DNA from: Candidatus Babela massiliensis
GTDB taxonomy: Bacteria; Babelota; Babeliae; Babelales; Babelaceae
NCBI RefSeq assembly: GCF_000513475.1
Contig: NC_023003.1
Location: forward strand, 434,001 to 498,000
DNA: 64,000 nt
Direction: 5' to 3'
A program made the position numbers and the translations under genes. Position 1 is the first letter of the stretch. The number at the start of each line of letters is the position of its first letter. This document shows positions 55,522 through 62,317 of the stretch, in pieces. Below the pieces are notes generated by a model. The model was not told where the DNA came from, made no database searches, and was given only the letters and a program-made list of their open reading frames with translations.

Positions 55522-55597
55522 TGGAGCTGGCGACTGGACTTGAACCAGCGACCTACTGATTACAAATCAGTTGCTCTACCAACTGAGCTACGCCAGC
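55522..55597 (-). tRNA. tRNA-Thr (TGT)
   Basis: Cloverleaf with acceptor GCTGGCG/CGCCAGC, anticodon stem ACTGA/TCAGT with loop TTTGTAA (anticodon TGT), and encoded CCA. It is a second threonine isoacceptor, about 160 bases upstream of the GGT one. Confidence 0.95.
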
Positions 55598-55602
55598 ATA
55601 TC

Positions 55603-55678
55603 TGGAGCGGGAAACGGGACTCGAACCCGCAACCTACAGCTTGGAAGGCTGCCACTCTACCAATTGAGCTATTCCCGC
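55603..55678 (-). tRNA. tRNA-Gly (TCC)
   Basis: Cloverleaf with acceptor GCGGGAA/TTCCCGC, anticodon stem GCAGC/GCTGT with loop CTTCCAA (anticodon TCC), T loop TTCGAGT and encoded CCA. It is six bases from the next tRNA. Confidence 0.95.
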
Positions 55679-55684
55679 GATTAA

Positions 55685-55770
55685 TGGTGGCGAGAGTAGG
55701 ATTCGAACCTACGAAGGCATTTACCAACGGATTTACAGTCCGTCCCCTTTGGCCGCTCGGGAATCTCGCC
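55685..55770 (-). tRNA. tRNA-Tyr (GTA)
   Basis: An 86-base class II tRNA with a long variable arm. Acceptor GGCGAGA/TCTCGCC, anticodon stem ACGGA/TCCGT with loop CTGTAAA (anticodon GTA), encoded CCA. It is the first gene of the Tyr-Gly-Thr-Thr cluster. Confidence 0.96.
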
Positions 55771-55790
55771 AATAATTTCAATATACTTAT

Positions 55791-55819
55791 AATATAATCA
55801 TTTTCTTTTATTTTTGCAA
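55791..55819 (-). promoter_or_regulatory. Candidate promoter of the tRNA-rpmG-secE cluster
   Basis: On the minus strand TTGCAA (55819-55814) and TATATT (55796-55791) are separated by 17 bases. The predicted start lies about 13 bases before tRNA-Tyr. It may serve the whole cluster down to rplL. Confidence 0.5.
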
Positions 55820-55848
55820 CTTATTTTTTAACTTATATATAACTTTAT

Positions 55849-56289
55849 TTATTTAATTTCATAAGTTAATTTACGCTTGTTTTCTCCATAATATTCAATA
55901 TTAATCAAGCATACATTTTTATTAAGAATAGGCAATATTATTTCAGGCCATTCTATAAATGACCAACTATTGGCTTCATATAAAAGTTCAGAAAATCCCA
56001 TTGATTCAAATTCTTCTAAATTACCTATTCTATAAAGATCAAAATGATTAAATTTTTGATTTAGTTGATTAAAATATTGAACAACATATAAAAAAGTTGG
56101 ACTAACAGTAACTTCATTAATACCTGATCTTTTTAATAGTCGTTTTATAATAGTTGTTTTACCGGATCCTAAATCTCCTGAAAAAACAAATATAGAGCAT
56201 TTGTCAAATAACAAATACAAGTTTTCAACTACATTATCCAATTCTTTTAATGTATAAATAAAAGTTTTTATATTAGATTCTTTTTTCAT
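55849..56289 (-). CDS. tsaE: tRNA threonylcarbamoyladenosine biosynthesis ATPase TsaE
   Basis: 146 aa. The P-loop is GDLGSGKTTI with Lys44. Other TsaE features are VSPTFLYVVQYF, HFDLYRI and IEWPEII. With TsaB and TsaD it makes the t6A37 modification of ANN-reading tRNAs. TsaB and TsaD are not visible in this window. It is followed by the tRNA-Tyr cluster on the same strand, and preceded by the NYN-domain gene. Confidence 0.93.
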   Translation of the reverse strand: MKKESNIKTFIYTLKELDNVVENLYLLFDKCSIFVFSGDLGSGKTTIIKRLLKRSGINEVTVSPTFLYVVQYFNQLNQKFNHFDLYRIGNLEEFESMGFSELLYEANSWSFIEWPEIILPILNKNVCLINIEYYGENKRKLTYEIK

Positions 56290-56302
56290 AAGTTAATATT
56301 TT

Positions 56303-56932
56303 TTAAATTTTTTTAAGAATTTTGTTAATTTTTTTTTCTTTTTTGGAACTTGTAGTTCTTAATCTTTCATTATCAGGCCATTTACCATTATTAAAGTTTT
56401 GATCTTGATCTTTGTGCATAATATAAGAACTGCCCATTTGCATAAGTTCATCCAATTCTTTATTAACTTCATCATCTTTATTATCTTGGTTAAATTTATA
56501 AAGTTGTCCTGAAGACTTTTGTATTTTAATATTCAAAGATTTAGTCTTACTTTCTTTTTCAATATTATTCTGAACTTTATCAAAAAACAATAAAGAATCT
56601 ATGCTAGGAATATCAAATTTGGCTGCAAATTTAGTTATATCTAAATCTGATGAAACAATAACAGTAGAATTATTTAATTTGTTATTTTTTATATAATTTT
56701 TTATATATTCATCAGCAGTTACATTTTGCGAATAAATAACATAAACATGATTATCATACTTATAATTATAATGATCAGCATTAAAGCCATCAAAAACAAT
56801 TATCATTTCATGATTTTTTTTTCTAGCATATCTAGATATGTTTATCATAAACCAATCTATTTCATTTTTTGATATAAATGATTTTCTAAAAATAGATTTT
56901 AAAAGATTGTAACCATCAACTAAAAATAACAT
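56303..56932 (-). CDS. NYN-domain (YacP/Rae1-like) nuclease
   Basis: 209 aa from the ATG at 56932 (MLFLVDGYNLLKS); an in-frame TTG at 56941 is a possible alternative. The domain resembles YacP: acidic residues in LVDGYN, IVFDGF and SSDLDITKFA, and VTADEYIKNYI. In Bacillus the relative Rae1 is a ribosome-associated mRNA endonuclease. The C-terminal half is charged and low in conservation, with a basic end (SSKKEKKINKILKKI). It is 14 bases ahead of tsaE. Substrate here is unknown. Confidence 0.78.
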   Translation of the reverse strand: MLFLVDGYNLLKSIFRKSFISKNEIDWFMINISRYARKKNHEMIIVFDGFNADHYNYKYDNHVYVIYSQNVTADEYIKNYIKNNKLNNSTVIVSSDLDITKFAAKFDIPSIDSLLFFDKVQNNIEKESKTKSLNIKIQKSSGQLYKFNQDNKDDEVNKELDELMQMGSSYIMHKDQDQNFNNGKWPDNERLRTTSSKKEKKINKILKKI

Positions 56933-57090
56933 TACATACAAATTAAAGATTTATTAAACTTACTTATTGCAAAATATCGTATTAAAATTTAGACTTATTA
57001 TATAATAGTATAACAAATATCTTTAACAAACTTAATAAAATTTGAAGATTTTAAAGATCAAAGTTTATAATCAATATTTAAAGGGTTATA

Positions 57091-57933
57091 ATGGAACAAT
57101 TGGTAAGCATGAAACAAAGAATTAAAACCATAGAGGTAATAAGGAAGATTACCAATGCTATGAGATTAATATCTATGTCAATGCATTCAAAGTTAAGAAA
57201 CAGAAGATCTAATTTAGAAAATTATAAAGTAACTTTCTACCAGCTTTGGTCAAGAACTTCCCACTTATTAGGGGAAAATATTAAAGATATTGATCTTAAA
57301 ACTAATAAAGGAAACTTAATAATATTGGTAGCTTCTCAAAAAGGCTTGTCTGGCATATTTAACTCTGAATTATTTAAATTTTTTAATAAATATAAAATAA
57401 ATTCAGACGATAGATTTATAGCAGTATCAAAATATGCAGATGATTATTTAAGAAGTAAAGATATTCCAATTTTAGAAAGCTATAAACAATTAACATCAAA
57501 TACATTTGTTCATATATCACAAAGTATAACAAACACAATATTAAAAAATCTAGATCAATTTAATAGTATCCGAGTTTTTAGTAATCATCCAAAAACATTT
57601 TTTATACAGGAACCTAAAGAAAATATAGTATTTCCTTTTAGTCAGCAAACAAATCAAAATAACAATCAACAAGAGAATGTAGACTACATATTTGATCAAC
57701 CTGTACAAGAATTAAGCGAAACTATTAAGCAATTAATAATATCAATTAACATACAAGATCTTATTTTTGAATCCCTCCTTGCAGAACAAGCAGCTAGATT
57801 TTTATCTATGGATTCTGCCACAAGGAATGCTGAAAATTTATTATCAAACATGAAAATAGAATATAATAAACTCAGACAAGCAAATATAACAAGAGAATTA
57901 ACTGAATTATCAAGTAGTTTTAATCAACTTTAA
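57091..57933 (+). CDS. atpG: Stand-alone F-type ATP synthase gamma subunit
   Basis: 280 aa. The N-terminal helix shows MKQRIKTIEVIRKITNAMRL with the family pattern I-x-x-R-I ... K-I-T-x-A-M. The C-terminal helix shows ESLLAEQAARFLSMDSATRN and KLRQANITRELTEL, both diagnostic for gamma. The central globular part is divergent: the usual DRGLCGGLN appears as SQKGLSGIFN, and a Gln/Asn-rich stretch (FSQQTNQNNNQQENVDYIF) is inserted near residue 190. It has no other atp gene beside it: minus-strand nyn/tsaE upstream, a membrane protein gene downstream. It probably still acts as the rotor shaft, but this is inference. Confidence 0.8.
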   Translation: MEQLVSMKQRIKTIEVIRKITNAMRLISMSMHSKLRNRRSNLENYKVTFYQLWSRTSHLLGENIKDIDLKTNKGNLIILVASQKGLSGIFNSELFKFFNKYKINSDDRFIAVSKYADDYLRSKDIPILESYKQLTSNTFVHISQSITNTILKNLDQFNSIRVFSNHPKTFFIQEPKENIVFPFSQQTNQNNNQQENVDYIFDQPVQELSETIKQLIISINIQDLIFESLLAEQAARFLSMDSATRNAENLLSNMKIEYNKLRQANITRELTELSSSFNQL

Positions 57934-58026
57934 TTAGATTAATTAGCTACTTTATATTTTCAACAAAGAGTATTAAACTTAAATTAAATGATCTTGCTCG
58001 ATTTAATATTTAATTAAGTAAATACT

Positions 58027-61000
58027 ATGAATAAACTGGCATTCAAAAAATCCATACTTTGGCTATTGTTTTTAACTTTATCTTTATTAAGCTCTTATGT
58101 AGCTATAACTTATTTTACTAAAGCTATACCTTTACTTAAAATTCAGATTAATAGCGATAAAAATAAAATACTTAAAAAAGCAAGAAAATTAAGTGCCAAA
58201 TACGGTATAGGGCCTAAAGACTTCAAACAATCTGCTTATTTTATTTGCGAACATAACATTCAGAATTATATTGAATTAGAGCTCAATCAAGCATCCTCAA
58301 TTGAGGATATTATAGAAAAAAAACTATATTACCCTTATACGTGGCAAGTTAGACATTTTCAGGAATATAATGCCAATGAAAGTGTTATAAAATTTACACC
58401 TGAAGGTAAATTTTATGGATTTATAGAGCATATTTCAGAAAATGAGCCTGGTTCTTCTTTAAGTGAAGAAGAAGCGCAAGCTATAATAAAAAATTTTTTA
58501 AATAAAGAAACTAGTATTGACTTAAACGAATATACACTTATCTCTCATTCATCAGAACATAGAATAAATGGCAGAACCGATCATACCTTTATTTATCAAA
58601 AGAATCTAATGACTCCTTGCCTAAAACATTGTTTAACTTTATCAATCTGTGGAAATAAAGTTACAGTAATGAATCACTATATCGATATACCAGAAGTTTT
58701 CATGCGCAAATTTGATCAACTAAAATCATCAAGTGAGTGGATAAATACCTGCGCAAATATGACTGTATATACTCTATATATATTTCTAGGTCTATTGGTA
58801 GGCTTATTATATCTAATCAAAAAAAATCTTTTAATAACACGTCCTGCTATTATGTTAGGTTTTGTTTTGGCAATTACCGAATTATTTTACAAATTAAATG
58901 AAATTCCTCTTAGTTGGTTTTATTATAACACTGCAAATTCTTTAAGCTCGCATCAAATTAATTATATTGGCGGAAATTTGACTATGTTTATAGTTTATAT
59001 ATTCCTATACGTTTCTACAATAGCTGTAGCTGAAGGGCTTACACGTAGAGCATTTAAAAATCATATTCAATTTTGGAAGATACTTAGACCTTCGGTAATA
59101 TCTACTTATCAAACAATCATTCAAATAATAGTAAGCTATTTAATATTACCAATATATATAACATTTATAATACTATTTTATACTTTTGTTATAAAATATT
59201 TTGGTTGGTGGAGCCCATCAACATCACTTATAAATCCTAATATATTAAGCATTTATTTACCTGGCTTTAGCGTAGTTACATATAGCCTTAGATCAAGCAT
59301 TTGGCAAGAATGCTTATTTAGAGCTATTCCTTTATCTTTCTGCTCCATAATCTCTGAAGAAAAAAAATATAAAAATGTAGTACTATTTTTAGGACTAATA
59401 ATACAAGCAATAATTTTTGGTTCTATGAATACAACTTATCTAACAATTCCAAATTATATAAAAATTATAGAACTTATTATTCCCTCTTTCATGCTTGGAT
59501 TAGTTTATTTAAAATGGGGCTTATTGCCACCTATTTTAATAAATTTTACTTATAATACACTATTTTTATCCTTACCAATACTAATATCAAAAAATAGTAA
59601 TACACATATAGACAAATTGGTAATAATATTAAGTCTAATGTTACCTTTAATAATAGTTTTGATAAGTAAATTAGTATCAAAGTTAAGATTGAATAATACT
59701 AATCCTGAAAAAATTTATAATGGAGAATGGCAATCATCAAGATCAACATCTAAAGATTTGTATATTGACCTTGAAAAAGAGCCTGCTTATAAGCATATAA
59801 ATTATAAAATAATTTATATACTAACAACTATATCTATAACTTTACTATTAGCATGGCCTTCATTTTCTCAACTGCCAAATAATACAAAAACAATGCAATT
59901 AACAAGACAGGAAGCCATAAATATTGCTAAAAGTTTTCTTAAAAAGAAAGATATAAATATAGAAGACAATCAAAAAGAAATAAACACTGATAGTAATAGC
60001 TGGTCAACTTTAACGCTTTTAGAAAACACCAAAGAAGATGTATTAATAGAGAAACTAGTACTTCAAGAAAATTCTAATTTATATAATTTATTATACGATT
60101 TAAATTACTTAAAAGGGCTACAATGGATAGTAAGATTCGTCAAATTTCATGGTACGCAAGCGGAAAAAACCGAAGAACATATAATTCATATTTCTTCAAC
60201 AAAAAGTATAACGAGATATAAGCATATCGTTTTTGATCAAATTTCAGGCAGATATCTAACTCAAGAACAAGCAAAAAGTTTAGCAACAACTTTCATTCAA
60301 GATAAATTCAAAGTCAATATTAGCAATATAGTAGAAGTTTCAGCAAAAGATACACAAAAACAAAATAGAAAAGATTGGATTTTTATATTTAAAGATATCT
60401 CTCCTGAAATAAATAATAAACTGAAAGATTTACAACCAACTATAGTAATCAATATAGCAGGAGAAGAAATAGTAGATGCCTATAAGAAAATGAACATATC
60501 TCAAATCATCTCACGAGAAGAACAAAACCAAGAACAAATAGGAAATATAGTATCAGCTATAACCAGCACTTTATTTTTAATATTTATGATTATCGCTTTA
60601 ATTCAATTCTTAAGTCTATATAAAATGAACAAGTTTAAACTTAGTAGTGTAAATCTATTTTTTACTCTTTACACTATAATATTAGTGATAAAAAGATCAC
60701 TAAACTTTCCTGAAATTATATCCAACTTTAGCACTAGCAAGCCTTTTTACTTTCAATTAATCTCAAGCGAATTTATGTATTTTATTTATATTATAAGCTC
60801 TGCAATAGGTGTTTCATTAATCTTTGGTATTATATTAAGTAAACATCATAAAAACTATATTATACCAAAAATAAATCAAGAAACTTCCCAAGGAATATTA
60901 TTAGGAATTTCTTTAGGAATAATAATAACCGGTATTACAATACTTATTGAATATATTATTTATCCTTCAAAACCAGTATCAATAATCTCAACACTGAATT

Positions 61001-61473
61001 CTTTCTATCCTATAGCACTTTATTCATTAAATCATATAGTAAACTATATAAACACTACTCTATACCTTATGTTTATTGCAAAACTGGCAGAATATAAAAC
61101 AAATATTAGATCATTATTAATAATTACACTTAGTATATGCACTATAGTACCTATTGATATCAATATAAAACTAGATCAATGGCTCATAATGATATCCGTT
61201 ATATCTATAGTTTTATTTATAATATATACAAAAATAATCAAGTATAATTTTAGCCTTATACCTATAACTTATGCCTGCATCTATCAGCTAAGTTTAATTA
61301 AAAGTTATCTAATATCAGATTGTTCTATATGCTATTTCTCTGGATTACCAATCGTAATAACATTAATCTTAATTTCTCTATGTAGTTTAATATTATTTAA
61401 TTTTCTAAAATCTAAAAGCAATTATGAGCTTAAAAGCAGTAATATTACTATTCCAACAACAATTGTGCATTAA
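58027..61473 (+). CDS. Giant duplicated membrane protein with a CPBP (CAAX-protease-like) core
   Basis: 1148 aa, with two halves of the same layout. Each starts with a membrane helix (about 12-30 and about 595-615). Each continues with an extracytoplasmic region of roughly 200-220 residues holding PepSY-like helices (LSEEEAQAIIKNFL near 145, LTRQEAINIAKSFL near 625, LTQEQAKSLATTFI near 744), and ends in a bundle of several membrane helices. The first bundle has CPBP-like motifs: QE428CLFR432 in place of EExxxR, F464GSMN468 in place of FxxxH, and N506FTYN510 in place of HxxxN. The second bundle shows no such motif. CPBP proteins include prenyl-protein proteases and bacteriocin-immunity factors. 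Catalytic activity is uncertain because both histidines are replaced. No ribosome-binding site is visible. Confidence 0.7.
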   Translation: MNKLAFKKSILWLLFLTLSLLSSYVAITYFTKAIPLLKIQINSDKNKILKKARKLSAKYGIGPKDFKQSAYFICEHNIQNYIELELNQASSIEDIIEKKLYYPYTWQVRHFQEYNANESVIKFTPEGKFYGFIEHISENEPGSSLSEEEAQAIIKNFLNKETSIDLNEYTLISHSSEHRINGRTDHTFIYQKNLMTPCLKHCLTLSICGNKVTVMNHYIDIPEVFMRKFDQLKSSSEWINTCANMTVYTLYIFLGLLVGLLYLIKKNLLITRPAIMLGFVLAITELFYKLNEIPLSWFYYNTANSLSSHQINYIGGNLTMFIVYIFLYVSTIAVAEGLTRRAFKNHIQFWKILRPSVISTYQTIIQIIVSYLILPIYITFIILFYTFVIKYFGWWSPSTSLINPNILSIYLPGFSVVTYSLRSSIWQECLFRAIPLSFCSIISEEKKYKNVVLFLGLIIQAIIFGSMNTTYLTIPNYIKIIELIIPSFMLGLVYLKWGLLPPILINFTYNTLFLSLPILISKNSNTHIDKLVIILSLMLPLIIVLISKLVSKLRLNNTNPEKIYNGEWQSSRSTSKDLYIDLEKEPAYKHINYKIIYILTTISITLLLAWPSFSQLPNNTKTMQLTRQEAINIAKSFLKKKDINIEDNQKEINTDSNSWSTLTLLENTKEDVLIEKLVLQENSNLYNLLYDLNYLKGLQWIVRFVKFHGTQAEKTEEHIIHISSTKSITRYKHIVFDQISGRYLTQEQAKSLATTFIQDKFKVNISNIVEVSAKDTQKQNRKDWIFIFKDISPEINNKLKDLQPTIVINIAGEEIVDAYKKMNISQIISREEQNQEQIGNIVSAITSTLFLIFMIIALIQFLSLYKMNKFKLSSVNLFFTLYTIILVIKRSLNFPEIISNFSTSKPFYFQLISSEFMYFIYIISSAIGVSLIFGIILSKHHKNYIIPKINQETSQGILLGISLGIIITGITILIEYIIYPSKPVSIISTLNSFYPIALYSLNHIVNYINTTLYLMFIAKLAEYKTNIRSLLIITLSICTIVPIDINIKLDQWLIMISVISIVLFIIYTKIIKYNFSLIPITYACIYQLSLIKSYLISDCSICYFSGLPIVITLILISLCSLILFNFLKSKSNYELKSSNITIPTTIVH

Positions 61474-61569
61474 ACTTAATTAATAAATTATTAAAAAATA
61501 TTGATATTTTGTCCTATAATTTACTAATATGATTTATAAATAGTGTCTACTTTTATTATTGGAAATACT

Positions 61570-62316
61570 ATGAATCATTTAGATTTAATAAAAACAGTAT
61601 GTTTAATATTATTAATATCAAACTTTAATATAACCATTACAATTGAACCATATGGACCAACAGCTACCTATGGTACACATGTTGAACCATATAACATATG
61701 TGATAGAGAATATGCAGCAGGAATGAGAATCGCGCGAGAAGAACTATTTTCTCTTGAAATGCCTCAACCAAGAGGAACAATTAGAAGCAATGTTATACCG
61801 ATAGCTCAAAGATATATGATCATGTTAAAAAAACATCAAGATATAGAATATAAGATTAAGTATTTTGAAGATAGAGTTTTTGAAAATAAAACGGTGGCAG
61901 AATTAGGAAGGCCTATGCAATTATATAGTAAGTGCCTTAGTGACATATTGGGATACAACACTGCTTTAACTTATAATATACCCACTGAAGAGAGTATTAC
62001 TAATAAATTAAATCAACAGATATTATCGGGCCAACCAATGAGAGGTCAAACGAGATGTGACTTATTCTATCAGCAGGAAATGGAACGTACTTTAAACTAT
62101 TTAAAAAGTAAATTAGATATTAATCTGCTAAAGCAAGCAGAACAATATATGGTTATGTGGAAACAATATCAGGATCTTAAATATAACTTGCAAATGATAG
62201 AGCTAAATGTATTAAGTATCGATATAGTAGCTAGATTGAGACTACCTTTACTTGCTTATACAAGATGCCAACGGTCAATGCTAACTAAAAGTTATTCTTT
62301 CAATATAAATAGATAA
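61570..62316 (+). CDS. Exported protein with an internal two-copy repeat, unknown function
   Basis: 248 aa from the ATG at 61570 (GGA with six-base spacing). An upstream GTG at 61543 has no ribosome-binding site. Residues about 5-25 form a signal peptide or anchor (LIKTVCLILLISNFNITITI). Two copies of a helical module follow. Their cores align at an offset of exactly 111 residues: AQRYMIMLKKHQDIEYKI at 79 and AEQYMVMWKQYQDLKYNL at 190, VAELGRP and VARLRLP, YSKC122 and YTRC233. Each copy also has a Cys-Asp near its start (Cys44, Cys163). The spaced cysteines could form disulphides. I do not recognise a family. It is 97 bases after the giant CPBP-like gene, same strand. Confidence 0.75.
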   Translation: MNHLDLIKTVCLILLISNFNITITIEPYGPTATYGTHVEPYNICDREYAAGMRIAREELFSLEMPQPRGTIRSNVIPIAQRYMIMLKKHQDIEYKIKYFEDRVFENKTVAELGRPMQLYSKCLSDILGYNTALTYNIPTEESITNKLNQQILSGQPMRGQTRCDLFYQQEMERTLNYLKSKLDINLLKQAEQYMVMWKQYQDLKYNLQMIELNVLSIDIVARLRLPLLAYTRCQRSMLTKSYSFNINR

Positions 62317-62317
62317 A

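Noticed and set aside
55540-55797. Open frames on both strands across 55.54-55.80 kb, with WSGKRDSNPQP-like sequence.
   Set aside because: They are translations of tRNA genes and their complements; such tRNA-derived peptides are a known artefact of automatic annotation.
61543-61569. The GTG at 61543 as the start of the two-repeat exported protein.
   Set aside because: It lacks a ribosome-binding site and would place nine extra residues before the signal peptide. The ATG at 61570 has GGA at a good distance.
57091-62316. The plus-strand block as a prophage, integrative element or toxin-antitoxin island.
   Set aside because: I saw no integrase, transposase, phage gene, flanking direct repeat or tRNA attachment site at its borders.
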